Shown piece by piece: positions 35,301 through 46,674 of a DNA stretch of 64,000 nt. The notes under the pieces are model-generated. The model was not told the origin of the DNA. It saw only the letters and a list, made by a program, of their open reading frames with translations, and made no database searches. Numbering within the stretch: the stretch's first letter is position 1; each line of letters starts with the position of its first letter. Source of the stretch: Takifugu bimaculatus (Eukaryota; Chordata; Actinopteri; Tetraodontiformes; Tetraodontidae); contig CP034990.1 in the NCBI GenBank assembly GCA_004026145.2, positions 8,627,832 through 8,691,831 on the forward strand, given 5' to 3'. A program made the translations under genes and the position numbers.

Positions 35301-37933
35301 CGCGCCAGCTTGACATATTTCACTTTTGCTTCAATCTCCGTCATTTCCCCGCAGTTTTTGTGCTCCTGCGAGTTCCATTAAACACGTGTTCAGCTCACTG
35401 ACTTTTGACACAGAATTTAGTGACCTGTCATATGTACACACCTGGAATACTTTCTTCTCGGCTCCTCTCTGCTTGATATACTCTTTGGGCAGAAACTCCT
35501 TCAGGCTGCAAAAGTAAAGCCAGCAGAGGCTGAGATGAATACAGGAAGCAATGATTTCCAAATGTTGTTGTTTATTGGATGTGTGGCTCACTCCAAGAAT
35601 CCAGGTTTGTGTTTATGCTCTATATGAGGTCCAAACTGGATCTGTGCCTGGATGCCTCCAAACTCACAGGCCTTATCAAAAGATACAGGATGGGAACCGT
35701 TCAAGATGTCATCTCGGGCCTGCAAGAAATTAAAACATAACATCCCATCAGTGTGGCCCCCCCCCACACACACACACACACACGATAACCAACAGCCAGG
35801 TCACACCTGCACATAAAGCAGATTGAGCTGGACTGGATCTCTGGAGTCCACATTCTGGTCAGAGTAGAAGAACTTGCGCCGGAGGAGGAGGGTCTCGTTG
35901 TCGTCCACCCCCTGCTCTCTGAAGGTCCTGCTGTGATCCAGCCAGTTCACTGGCAACAAAAGCCACAACAACCTCTTTAAAGAGAGATGGTGTAGAAAGA
36001 TAAGCAGTGGAAGCAGCTCAAGGTTCTAAAGACAAACAGCACAGCCGACGCCATGCTTCAACTCACAATCATCGTCTGTGTGTAACTTGGCCTTCAGCTT
36101 CTCCATTTTCCTCTCGTCTCGCAGCAGCGTCCTGTCCTTCTTCAGCGTACCCATCCCATCCTCCTTCTTCTCCTCCACCGACTCCTGGATCAGAGAGTAT
36201 TCTTCATAGTTTGTGATACCTGAGTTGAAAAACAACAGCAGAATCTCAGCATTTACTACAACATGATTCTTGTTTAACCTTATTTAACCTCAGGGAGGAT
36301 GTTAGTCTACAACGTTGCACCAAAAAGCATCTAAGAATCAGCCTCAGCAATATAGTGGTTGGGCCAGGTGGACGAAACAAACCCAGTGGACACTATCATA
36401 TCTCGCTCTTACTGTTAAAGTATAAACACGTCACTTCAATTATGCCATTAACATTTATAAAAGGTTACCTTGGGAACACAAAATACTGGGGAATCTACAG
36501 ACCTATTCTGCTACATATGGTGACCAGCAGCTCTCCCACTGTTTTAGAGTCATCCAACATGATTGTTTTAATGGCTCCGTCCAACATTTTAATTTTCTGG
36601 GGCCTCTGCTTCTTCTTGTACTCAAGGATGTCCTGTTGGAAGCAAAAGGTTGAGTAAAAATCCAAAGCAGAAGCAAAACAATGTGTCAGAGAGAGAGAAG
36701 CAAAAAGAAAATTATCAAATGTGTGAGTGTAGAGTGAGTTAAGAAGAAAATATTGGTCTACGTTATACAGCACAGCAGCTCTCCACCAAACACAAGGACA
36801 TATCTAACATCTCTAACACGTGTGTTCAGCCGTGGCTTCTCCCTGGGACAGATTCAGAAGATTTATAGAGAAGAAGCAATTTGAGTTCTGATTCCAAACC
36901 CACAGGAGAACTAGGAGCAGCAAAAGAGCCTGCCTGAGGAACTACGCTGGGCTCCAGATCTTTAGTATCACAATTATTTTCAATTTCTTCTCCAGCAAAA
37001 CTCCACAGATAAAGACGCCTGTGTGGCTGAGAAACTCTACCCCATTGCGGAGCATGTAGTAATCCAGGGTCCTGCCAGACTCCAGCCAGATGCCCTTCCT
37101 GGGATCTTCATCAGACAGGAACAGGCTGTAGTCTGAGGCTGAAACAGTGAGGATGGACAGCAGCGTGTCAGGCGTATGTGTGAACATATTTAAGAGTTGT
37201 GACAATATCTAACACGTCTGAACATGTCTAGCACATGTGAATATTTCTAAGACATGTGAACATCTCTAACACTTGTGAACATGTCTAACACATGTGACAA
37301 TATCTAACACTTGTGAACATCTCTAACATGTATGAACATGTCTAAAACACATGATAATATCTAACATGTGTGAACATGTCTAACGCGTGACCATATCTAG
37401 CACATGTTAATATGTCTAACACACATGAAAATATGTAACATATGCGAAAATGTCTAACATGTGAACATGTCTAACATGTGAACATATTTAACACATTTAG
37501 CACGTATGAACATATTTAACGCTTTAAAAAGTCCACATGTGAGAAGCTCAGGTTTATTATTGCAGATTTAAAAATGAGTGGTGGAATTTGGAAGGTGGTG
37601 AGTAGCAAAGATCAGAGCTGCTGTGATTGGAAGGGATTGCAGTGTATAAAATTTATGTGTAAAAAAATTCACATTCTCTCATCATTTTAAATGTATTAAA
37701 GGTAGTTTAAGCTGATTGAACATTTAAATCAACATGTGCTGATCAGAAACGCAGCCAAAGCCCCCACCCCCAAAGAAAGAAAAAACAAAACACTCACCTT
37801 GTCCGGTCTGGGCCTCAGGAACCCTCTCTCTGATGATCCGACAGGCGTCATAGACGGCCGTGGATGGCTCAAACTGCATCGTCTTCACCACGTTGCACTG
37901 GCGGATGCATATTTTCAGTGACAGTACCACCAT
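10016..37933 (-). CDS. tln2: talin-2, complete coding region in 56 exons
   Basis: Talin is the large adaptor that activates integrins through its FERM head and ties them to actin and vinculin through its rod. The start is ATG at 37933-37931 (MVVLSLKICIRQCNVVKTMQ), nine nt after a splice acceptor. The stop is TAG at 10018-10016 after ...FLPSELREDND. Fifty-six exons give 7629 nt, 2542 residues plus stop, with every splice phase consistent. Order: FERM F0-F3, linker, helical bundles R1-R13, dimerisation helix. Talin-2 rather than talin-1 is indicated by DDDNIVVKTKFVGGIAQ near the C-terminus, KPKQADETLNFEEQ in R13, AAYLVGVSDPNSQAGHQGLV in the rod, an intronic mir-190a and the adjacent tpm1. The coding region spans only 28 kb. 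Exon blocks are listed separately. Confidence 0.96.
11336..11537. repeat. (CAGA)n/(CAGG)n tetranucleotide array next to mir-190a
   Basis: About 200 bp of CAGA units with a central block of CAGG. It lies immediately 3' of the mir-190a hairpin on the transcribed (minus) strand, where it reads (TCTG)n. The long cysteine/leucine-type ORFs over it are repeat artefacts. Confidence 0.97.
11547..11635 (-). ncRNA. mir190a: mir-190a precursor hairpin in a tln2 intron
   Basis: On the minus strand, 11620-11599 reads the 22-nt miR-190a-5p with no mismatch to the vertebrate sequence I recall (seed GATATGT). The opposite arm, 11582-11562, gives miR-190a-3p (starts CTATATATC, ends TTCCT), separated by an about 16-nt loop, so the hairpin folds as expected. 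Vertebrate mir-190a is known to lie in a TLN2 intron on the sense strand, exactly as here between exons 52 and 53. It is presumably processed from the tln2 primary transcript. Outer limits are estimated from pairing and from the known precursor length. Confidence 0.96.
13214..13219 (-). other. tln2: possible 6-nt in-frame microexon of tln2
   Basis: Between exons 51 (13424-13529) and 52 (12767-12891) the minus strand shows a long clean pyrimidine tract (about 13246-13228) and a TGC shortly before a CAG acceptor. Six bases, ACGGCG, follow, then a perfect GTAAGT donor. Inclusion keeps frame and would add Asp-Gly at about residue 2293, in the R12-R13 hinge (EAMK-DG-GSEWVDP). This is a motif-based prediction only. 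Confidence 0.45.
14822..19146 (-). CDS. tln2: tln2 exons 38-47: rod bundles R9-R11
   Basis: Exons 19014-19146, 18688-18789, 18334-18504, 18110-18256, 17662-17763, 17377-17496, 16820-16966, 16237-16403, 15088-15271 and 14822-14947 encode about residues 1654-2120. R9 is the bundle that folds back on F3 in the autoinhibited talin; it includes GQRECDSSIDKINKGIRDIE and EIGHLIDPISTAARGEASQL. R11 contains SGIIADLDTTIMFASAGTLN. Confidence 0.93.
19207..19488. repeat. minisatellite, unit about 20-30 bp (GGCTCAGTCTAGGGTGGTG core)
   Basis: Roughly ten imperfect copies of a unit containing CTCAGTCTAGGGTGGTG with variable GGT-rich spacers. They sit in the tln2 intron between exons 37 and 38. Strong G-richness on the plus strand. 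Confidence 0.92.
20081..21742 (-). CDS. tln2: tln2 exons 31-37: rod bundles R7-R8
   Basis: Exons 21649-21742, 21426-21515, 21222-21344, 21003-21146, 20591-20752, 20341-20481 and 20081-20262 encode about residues 1342-1653. R8 is a four-helix bundle inserted in R7 and docks RIAM, DLC1 and vinculin in talins. Markers are NEPVSDLSYFDCIESVMGNS, SAATIVAKHTSALCNACRLA and NPKDPPTWSVLAGHSRTVSD. Confidence 0.93.
21902..27167 (-). CDS. tln2: tln2 exons 19-30: rod bundles R3-R6
   Basis: Exons 27008-27167, 26070-26236, 24890-25018, 24674-24787, 24311-24424, 23941-24075, 23643-23771, 23432-23534, 22964-23172, 22392-22511, 22114-22311 and 21902-22041 encode about residues 770-1341. R3, the weakest bundle in talins and the switch between RIAM and vinculin binding, lies in the first two exons (IFSSMGDAGEMVRQARVLAQ). 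The rest are alanine-rich helical bundles with cryptic vinculin-binding helices such as LVNAMRSDAEAEVDVDNSKK nearby. Confidence 0.93.
27436..31186 (-). CDS. tln2: tln2 exons 11-18: head-rod linker and rod bundles R1-R2
   Basis: Exons 31110-31186, 29830-30010, 29644-29757, 29439-29547, 29023-29231, 28695-28793, 28161-28328 and 27436-27570 encode about residues 406-769. The linker carries DRFGLEGDEESTMLEESVSP. R1 contains QQALMGTINSSMQAV and ITTISSNLTEMSKGVKLLAAL; R2 begins around SIGQASGDLLRQIGENETDE. Exon 16 uses the acceptor that restores PRQTVL at its start. Confidence 0.93.
31422..35719 (-). CDS. tln2: tln2 exons 6-10: FERM F2 and F3 (integrin-binding PTB fold)
   Basis: Exons 35592-35719, 35442-35505, 35261-35365, 31628-31783 and 31422-31523 encode residues 221-405. 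F2 contains EFLPKEYIKQRGAEKKVFQ and the membrane-facing basic patch. F3 contains VKRWAASPKSFTL; the Arg-Trp pair (about residues 361-362) corresponds to the talin residues that grip the beta-integrin NPxY turn, so the integrin site looks intact. The 3.5 kb intron between exons 8 and 9 holds a hAT transposon and a minisatellite. Confidence 0.95.
32020..32081. repeat. (CA)n with CG interruptions
   Basis: Alternating GC/AC dinucleotides in the tln2 intron between exons 8 and 9. A simple microsatellite. Confidence 0.9.
33112..34130 (+). mobile_element. non-autonomous/degraded hAT transposon with terminal inverted repeats
   Basis: The left end begins CAGGCCTGGCCAACC and the right end reads GGTTGGCCACCCCTG, imperfect inverted repeats typical of hAT elements. 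The element is flanked by identical 8-bp copies of CTTTAGGG (33104-33111 and 34131-34138), the target-site duplication size of hAT. Inside, plus-strand frames around 33370-33790 resemble a hAT transposase C-terminus (LSIFGSTYVCKSVFSILKHV, then KSKHRSVLTETHVKE) but carry frameshifts and a stop. It sits in the tln2 intron between exons 8 and 9, opposite to tln2. Confidence 0.88.
34470..34712. repeat. 50-bp minisatellite, CCACA/CCCATGGACC units
   Basis: Degenerate C/A-rich tandem array. CCCATGGACC recurs at 34551, 34601 and 34651, an exact 50-bp period, with related units on both sides. It lies within the tln2 intron between exons 8 and 9. Confidence 0.88.
35807..37933 (-). CDS. tln2: tln2 exons 1-5: FERM F0 and F1
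   Basis: Exons 37798-37933, 37041-37138, 36503-36632, 36067-36219 and 35807-35949 encode residues 1-220. F0 holds DACRIIRERVPEAQTGQ and DEDPRKGIWLESGRTLDYYM. F1 includes the basic, unstructured loop (EEKKEDGMGTLKKDRTLLRD) that contacts acidic membrane lipids in talins. The end of exon 2 at GTLDYYMLRNG and the phase-1 join between exons 4 and 5 (DDDL-NWLDH) match the vertebrate gene. Confidence 0.95.
37190..37520. repeat. about 20-bp tandem repeat (AACATGTCTAACACATGTG-type units)
   Basis: More than a dozen diverged copies of AACAT(G)TCTAACAC(A/T)TGTG in the tln2 intron between coding exons 1 and 2. Each unit carries ACATGT-like palindromes. Confidence 0.88.
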
Positions 37934-39690
37934 CTTGGCCGGCTGGAATGGGGCTGCAGCGACACCCGGGGTGGTCAGGCGAGTTTATTGGACACTGCAA
38001 ATATGAATAAGACAAGCTAATAGAACTCATCAAATTTCTGCTGGTCTTTAAATCACCTACAACATTTTGATATGACAACTTTCCACCTAATGATAATAAA
38101 TTACTTTCATTTGATCTGCAATAAAAGCTGCTGACAAACTGTTCTGAGGCAAAACATCAACAATCATCAAATTCAGTCAGCCTGAGACATCTGTTTATTA
38201 CAGAGACATTATGTAATTACATAATTATATTATAAAGTATTATAAATTACATTATAAAGTAAATGATAAAGTATGAACCACAGAGAGCTGCAGCCTGAAT
38301 TACTTCATAATAGAGTAACAGATTATTTCAGAGGCCGCTCTGGTGGGCAGCTGCAGTAACACAAGACCAGGTTTCTAATAAATTCTCCACTCTACATTTT
38401 TCATGAGAGTTTGTTCCTTTCAGGTGATACGAGAACATTCTTATATTCCTGAACATACTCCTGGATTAGCCCAGTTTGCTTATTTGCAGCCAAGCTGAGA
38501 CTGCAGGGATCGCTGGGACCACCAGTGGTGTGTCATTCACCTTTGATGCATCCATGAGTATCAGCCTAGTGTGTTTAGGGTACAGAGCAGCAGAGCAGCA
38601 GGTTCATGTGCAGAGAAACTCTGCAGTCAGGAGTTAAACAAAGGTTCTCTTGTGTACAGACAGCTCACACCTACAGGTGAGAAACACACCGTTGGCATTC
38701 ACAGAAGCAGAGGAAGCAGTGACCTCAGGAACATAGCGTCTCCTGTCTGGAGAAACATGGACCTCCTCTGTGATGGGTAGGTCAAAGGTGAGAGGCCAGT
38801 CCTGGCCAAGGCCCCTGACCCTGACTCAGACATCAATAAACAGGTTCCTATGCGAGAGGTGTTGACAGACTGCAGTCAGGCTTATCTAAAGCTCCCTGAT
38901 TCTGCTCCATGTTCCATTACAAACATCTTTTGAAATCGGGATGAAACTGGGACCAAAACCACAGCAAAAGTACAAATTACTGATAAAGATTGAAAAGGGC
39001 AACCAAAACTAGCAACAAACCTCAAACTACAAAGAATTCATCTTTGACCTGAACACACGCTCAGCGCTGCTAAAGCAACACCGGCAGCTCTTTTCAGCTC
39101 AAGTTCAAGTTCCTTAAGTCCTTTAGCAGGATTCAGTTCAGTCTGTTAATGATAAACTACTGGAACAACACAGACCCATTTACGAGAGATTAGGGGGAGA
39201 TTCTGCTACTCTCCATGGCTGAAGTTTCTCTTCTGCTGTCTACAAAAGCTAATTCAAATGAAAACGTTATCATTTCTATTCTGTCAAGACATCACCCTGG
39301 CAGCACATGAACTACAAACATCAAAGGAATAGGATCGACTTAGCTGTGTGCATTGCTTCCTTCCAAAATAAAACAACTCTTTATATTTTAAGGACTACCA
39401 AATGATTTAAAAATAAATACAAATAAAAGAAGCAGGAAAGGTTGGATGTATTTAAACTATACAGGCCTTAAAATGTTTGTGCTGGTCTTCATGTCAGACC
39501 AACATCAGACCTGTCTGATCATTCAAGCAGAAGAATGACATGAGCCAGTGTGAAATGTTGTAGGACAAATATTCAGGCTGTTGGTCTCCAGGATGCCCAC
39601 ATGAATGCTCACTCATGCTCACACACACACACTTACACCCTCCTTTTTACCACACCCACACTGCTTCATCTACTGAAGGCTCTAATATCC
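37934..39690 (-). other. tln2 5' UTR end and gene-poor upstream stretch
   Basis: A splice acceptor (AG at 37944-37943) lies nine nt upstream of the tln2 ATG, so 37934-37942 is the end of the 5' UTR and transcription must start further upstream. Beyond this I see no coding sequence; short ORFs are unsupported. Confidence 0.6.
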
Positions 39691-39699
39691 ACTGTTGAT

Positions 39700-39759
39700 T
39701 GTTGGGGGGTCAGGTAAAGTGCCTAGAAACAATTTTGATTGTAACAGATGCTATATAAA

Positions 39760-39791
<32 letters not shown>

Positions 39792-39792
39792 A
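39700..39792 (+). mobile_element. truncated teleost dispersed repeat ending in (ATTG)n
   Basis: The stretch CCTAGAAACAATTTTGATTG, then GCTATATAAA and a run of ATTG, matches the reverse complement of the longer copy at 55832-56065. Only the last about 90 bp is present. The short tandem tail suggests the 3' end of a retroelement. Confidence 0.65.
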
Positions 39793-40590
39793 TATGCTGT
39801 AGACCATTGTTCATGCCCTTTCCTGCTGTGACAGCTGAGGCTAATCCGCTCTTATTGTTGAAGATGAGAGGTTATACTTTTACATGGTGCATTTACAGTT
39901 TCTTCTCTGAATGCTTTGGGTATTTGCATCATCCTTTTTGAATAAATAAATCATTAAATCATTAAATGCCTTAATGATAAAGTAAATAGAACAGCTAAAC
40001 CCCTGTAGCCCCCAGCCAGAATTAGGACATCCAATAAGTCAATATTTACATTTGGTTACTACTCTGCCGTGTAAAATGCTCCAAGAGAAAATTGTCAGTG
40101 TTATCTAAAGAAAGAAGCTCCTGCAAAAGTCAGACAGGCTTGTGGAATTAAAAGAAACTGGGAGAGATCAAGTAGCCATTGTTGAAGAGGTCAATGAGGC
40201 AGAGAAGCGGCTGCTGGAAATGCCCAGCAGTATTACAGGAGCGTGGCCTTCCATCCCATAATAGAACAGCTTGCCTACAGGAGAAAGTGGCCCGGACCTG
40301 GAAACATGTGACGCGTCAGGCCAGGACGTGTCAACAACACCGGGGACAGTTCGGGCCAACAACCCTGCTTCACCCTTTAGGGGACCATCGAGCTGCTAAA
40401 ACCTGTTTTAGCACACAAAATCGGAAAAAGACTTTAAGGCAAAACTGTAGCATTAGGTTCAAGCATTAAGTTCCTTAACCAAAGCAATGATATTGTCCCT
40501 GCCATGGAAAATGTACACATGTAGGACAATAGAAGCTTATCATATGACAGTGGCTTTCACACCAATGCCATACAGGCCTCAGAGACCTCT

Positions 40591-41045
<455 letters not shown>

Positions 41046-42754
41046 GGTTCAGAGGGCAGGTGATGAATCTCTGTCAGCACTGGTGTCAAGTTTCAGAGAC
41101 AAACAGTCGTCTGAACCCACAGACGTTCAACAACCAGATCGGTGTCAGGCTACAAACATCACATCTACTGATTCCTAGTTTGTTCATCCAGCTGACGGAG
41201 GTCTGCCTGAGACCATGGTGTTTTTCACTGTCACATGTCAGCTTTATTACTGTTAGAATATCAATTCAGTACTGATCTTCTCTGGCTACTCTGCAGCCTC
41301 TCGAGGATGTATTCAAAGCCACGTTGCCATGGTTACAAAGGATGGTTGTGGCTGGACTAATGTCCATTTCAAAAGCTGAGGAAAACATTAGAGTGAACCT
41401 TTTATAATGGAATAAAGCTAAATAAAGTGGACTCGTGCTACCTCTAACTTTCCACTGAGGTGAGATTATGGTTTTATTTCAGACTGAAAAGGTGATTTAA
41501 GCTGCTGCTTTCATTACTAAATCCTGGAGCCTCCTACTGAATTTATTCATGAAATCTTTGCCTTGCAGCCATTAATTAGCCTGCTTTAGCCAAGAAACAT
41601 CTCCCCTGAGAACAGGCAGTCTATTTCAAGTCTTCATCCATTTAACTTCATTTTGCTAACTGCTGCACGCTGGAGACCCAATGTGGAAACATGGATCACA
41701 ACTGACACGTTAATCATTTCCAAAAGCCTTTCCCTCACACCAAACACGCACAGGAGCAGCTTGGCTGGAGTACAAGAAGCAGCAGGTAAAAGGGTAGAAC
41801 CAAAACAATCAATCTTCTTGTGGCAAGTAGTTCAACGTACCATCAACTATTCTGGTTTATTAGACTCGGATTTACACCAGTTGTGCAGTTAAGAGCTGTA
41901 ATAAATCTTCAATATCTGACATTGATGCAGTTTTAAGTCCACTAAAATGTGCAAAACAAAAAATGGTGAACGTCTGAGAGGGAATGCAGTGCAGTTCTTC
42001 ATTGGTTGACATCAGTATTTTCTTTTAAAATATACTGTGGCAGAAGGATGTTTGCTCAGCCAGCGGGATGAGACATAAAGACAAGTGGAAGGAAGCATCA
42101 TCTGGTAAAGGTGCACACATCTTTTCACACCACACTTTTAGGTTTTCTTAAAACATTTTTCCTGCCTGACGTGTTTGAACCTCACTGGGAATTGAAGACA
42201 GACTCCTAAATTTAAATAACACTGACTAAAGGCAAATCATAGTTGGGATTCTACTTTTGTTTATGTGCAGAATTGATTTGGGAAGTGGAAGGTCAGGGGT
42301 CAAAAAGCAAAAACCCTTCAAGCAATCGTTCTACTAGAACTGTTTCTCATTCTGTTGGGCTGCAGGACCCTGTTTCTATCAGTCTCAGATTTAGTACCAA
42401 AGGAGAGAGCAGCATGCTGATAGTGGCACTGAAGTCTCATTGGGCCTTTTGGCCAGAACAGCGGCTTTGTTCAGAACAACAGGTTACTCACAGTCAGTTG
42501 CTGCTGATGGACTTGTTCACCAACACAAGGAGGCGACCACCACTCACCTATATAATCTGTGCTGTGGAGGAATAGTGGCATTACTCAGGCATCACAGCTG
42601 CCCACTGATATAACAGTTAGCATGGAAAGTGAGTTGGTGACCCAGCCGTGAGGCAGACAAACCAAGTCGGTGTGGCGTTGACTCAGTGACACTCCACTAG
42701 GCCTGGTTGCAATCAGGAGTAACTGCTGCCTTTAAAGTTGCTGCGTATGGGTGA

Positions 42755-42850
42755 AAACAGGTCCATCACCCGTTCATCACAGGGCCCTGTGTGAGCATTT
42801 AAGGATTCGGTACCTTGCTCAAGGGTACCTCAGCAGTGCTCTGAGCTCTC
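42755..42850. repeat. fragment of a teleost dispersed repeat (possible)
   Basis: The segment around TACCTTGCTCAAGGGTACCT and CAGCAGTGCTCTGA resembles a short motif I have seen repeated through teleost genomes. This rests on recollection only; there is no second copy in the window. Confidence 0.3.
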
Positions 42851-45117
42851 AGCCGAACAATCGCCCCTCAAATATACTGATCATTTTAACAATTCTGGAG
42901 GAAATGACAAATCCTGAACCTCATTCAACTGTGAGTCTGAAGCCGGTTGCAGCCCCACCAGGAGTGGGGCCCACTGGCCCAAGTCCAGACTAAAACGCAT
43001 GGAACAACATCTAAATACGGTACTGGAGAAGCTGGGAAGGGCTGTCTTTGGCTCTGCTTCAAGGTATGAGTGTGCAAAAAGAGCAAAAAAAGGAGTGAGC
43101 ATGACCCTCCATAGTGGGTGAACAAATGTGCCTCAGTTCTTTGAGGTTTCCGTCCTTTAAGAATGTTCTGCTAACATATTCAAGTTGATAGGAAAATATT
43201 TATATCAAGAATGTTTGGAACCCCAAATGACAGTTCATGTCCACGAATGTAAACAACACAGTCCAGAATCACCTCTGTCCTTTCAAAAGGCCTGCAGACA
43301 GCTGCTCTGCTGTATCGCAACACCAATACACAACATCCAAAACACTGCTGTGAACCAGCAGCAGGAGTCTGAAGCAGCGCTGCAGCTTGTCCCCAGAAAA
43401 CTAAAATCAGGTTTGTTGGGCCACAGCGAGAGGTTGCTGGTTCCTGGGTCCATCAGCGCAGGCATGTCTGTGTGTGTGTGTGTTTGAGTGAGAGCGTGTG
43501 TGTGTGTGTCGACAGTGAGTCATAATGACTTCATGGAAAAATGAACAAATCATCAGTGTGTGAAAATGTAAAGCACAGCCAAAACTCTGTAAAAATGAAA
43601 ACCCTATGATGACAGCCTGTAAACTCCACTAAAGGTAAAAACTAAACTTTGTTCTGACTGACCAAATATGGGGGGGCATGTAGAGTTTGTTCCAGTTTGA
43701 ATGATCGTTGAGATTAAATCACTACACTCATTTGCTCTGTAAAATCATCTCTTTGCTCCGAGTGCTGCTACCAGCACCAATTAATCTTCTGTCGTTACAC
43801 CTGCACAGACAATAAAATGTTTACATGCCAAAGAGGAGATGTCATAATCTCCATATTCTATATGCTGCTCCTCCATCTTCAGCTTCACATTCTTACCTTA
43901 TAGCAGAGGAGAACGCAGCCTTGGATGACAGCCCACTGCCCACTTTCACAACTGCAAAGACAAATGAAGGATGTGTTAGAGACAAAAGCTGTGGTGACAT
44001 TTTCCATTCACACGTGTACCTTAAACAAGTTCAGCCTACCAAGACTTCAGCAACTCCTGATCAGAGCCAAACATCTGTAGAGTTTTACAGCCATTTTACA
44101 GCTGGCTGGAGGAGGAAATAAACAGCTTTGATACAGTGTTTTCTCTGTAACCATATGAGAGCACGTATTTTTGTTTAATTATTTAGATTTCATACAAACC
44201 CCATTTTTACCTTCAAAAAGGAGACGGTGAAGGTTCGTCAAACCTGAACTCATCGGGTTTGATTCACAGCCTCGTTTTTCCTTAATTAAACCAATTTACA
44301 CCACCCTGAAGCCGTTACACCACCATGACGCTGTTACACCACCCTGACAGCGCTGAACTACCAATGCTGTTACACCACCCTGACACCTGTGCACTACTAT
44401 CAGGCTGGTGTAACATTTACAGAGCAGATGTGAACCATCAACCAGAGTCTGACAAAAGAGCCTGTGTGAAATTAAATGTTGCTGATGCTGTATAATGCTG
44501 TTTTATAATTCAAATGGGAAAAGTAAACAGGAGTGAGAATCTGTAACCAGTTATAATTCTACCCTGTAAGATTTGTTGATGCAATTTGATGTGGCAACGC
44601 CTGAACATGTGCTTCAGGTTTTTAAACCAGTTTAGCAGAACATCTAGTTTGGTCAAACTGTCCAGGCTGCAGAGTGAGGAGGTCGCTGACTCTGCGGACA
44701 GGCTGCAGACTGATGGGAGACAGGAACCAGGACAGACTTCTGAAGGTGGATCACTGGAGGGGACTCTCCCTCCAGATGCTGGAGCTGCAGCAGGACGGCA
44801 CCAGAGATGCACAATTACAGGCAGCCAACAGCCTAAAGGTCCAAACTCTGCTCTGGTGTCATTTCCTCCCACAATGCTGCTGATCTCACTTAGAGCCAAA
44901 ATAGTGAGTCAAAAGCAACACAGCAGTGTCAAATTACCATTTGGCCACCCAGCAGAAAGTCTCGTAGAAGGGGCTGTGTGACCAGCGCTACAGCCTTCAG
45001 CAGAAATCAGTCAGGATTACAGCCAGTTAGAAAGCTCACATGCTCCACATCAACAATATTCACATCCAGAAACTGCTGCTTCACTTAGTCAATCACTTAG
45101 GCCTTAGGGCCTCTGGC

Positions 45118-45120
<3 letters not shown>

Positions 45121-45162
<42 letters not shown>
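45121..45162. repeat. (ATG)n microsatellite
   Basis: Fourteen consecutive ATG triplets followed by a short AAT run. A poly-Met ORF across it is an artefact. Confidence 0.97.
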
Positions 45163-45164
<2 letters not shown>

Positions 45165-46614
45165 GACGATAATAATAATACAGGGTGACAAACTGCACAT
45201 GCCTATATCATCAAATAACAACACAAAGGAAAAACTTTAACCAACTGTACTGTAGTGTCACCTGTGAAAAGAGCCAACAGTTTCTTTATTGCAAAAAATA
45301 AAGAAAGGCTGGTAAATAAATGTTTAACATTTAGCCCTCCAGGGACAATATGCATGAAAACATTATCTCACACATCATACAGGAAGCCTGCAATTCCTGT
45401 TTCATCTGATCTGAAAGTGATGGGAGGTGTCTTAATTAACTATGAATGATGGCGTTTGATTAACTTCTGTTACATCAAAGAAAGGTGGGTGAATGCGTGG
45501 GGAGACTCGGCTGTTCCCCCCGTGGTTTCCAGAAGTGGAGGACGGAGACACGTCACCAACAGGCCACTGGAGACTCCATGCTTCCCCCGGCTGGCAATTT
45601 CATTACATGCAGGGCAGAAGAGGAGCAGAGAGTGGGCATGGGCCAGGCAATCTGTTACCTGGGAAACACCTTCCTGAGGCTCAAAAATTGAAGCTTTAAT
45701 AAGACTTCTCACGAGGACTTCTCAGCAATTTGCACCATAGACACAGCTGGATTGCATACAGATCACTGCAGAGGTGAAGTGTGTGTCTCCATGGGGTCAA
45801 GCCAGAGTTTGTTTTGAGTGGAATAAAGAATTTCAATAAAGAATAAAGATTTTCAGCACAGGAAAGCAGCCAGCAAGAAACGGAAATGAAAATTTGACTG
45901 ATCACGTATCACTTTGTTGAAGTGCTGCTAGTTTCCACCTGTAGGGAGAAGGTTTAATACTTAACACCACATATTACACGTCAGTGGCTCAGCCATTAGC
46001 TTAGCATGAGGGCCTGTGACAACTGTTCAGCCAGCTGGGGTTCAGCTGGCTGGAATTCCATGTTTCTCAGACATCATTTGAGTTTCATCCAGTTCAGCCA
46101 CCACAACTGTGAGAAAATCCACACCATAATAATGGTAATCTTTACCTCCACCACCCATCTGACCTACTGGAAAGGTGCCAGGTGGAGTCTAATGTTTCAT
46201 CTGACAGCAGCAGTGAGTTCGAACCCGATTCAACAGTCTAAAGCACCAGGAACAACCCTGAAATCTCTTGTTAGCATGAGCACAAACTGAAGTTTATACA
46301 CAGAGAACTAGTTCAGAGACCCTTCCCTGTACCAGTTGCGCCTTCACTACCACAGCAAGGATGGACCTCAGCCCTTCAGCCCACCAACAGGTCTGGTGTC
46401 TTCCACCAGCAGCAGATCCTGATAGGCAACTACTTAAATGAGTCTATAGGGTCTGGACATAAAGGGGGAGGTGGAGGTGAGTGTGAGTGTGTGTGAGGTG
46501 GGCATCTGAACCCACTGGAACTACAAACAATATTAGTTTCAACCACTTGAGCAGGTAACATGTTTCTCTGAGGTCACGGTGAGATCAAGTGATGACTTAA
46601 GGACCATGATTGAT

Positions 46615-46674
46615 GGGACAGGACAGGACAGGACAGGACAGGACAGGACAGGACAGGACAGGACAGGACAGGAC
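46615..46674. repeat. (GGACA)n pentanucleotide repeat
   Basis: About twelve perfect copies of GGACA in non-coding sequence. Confidence 0.97.
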
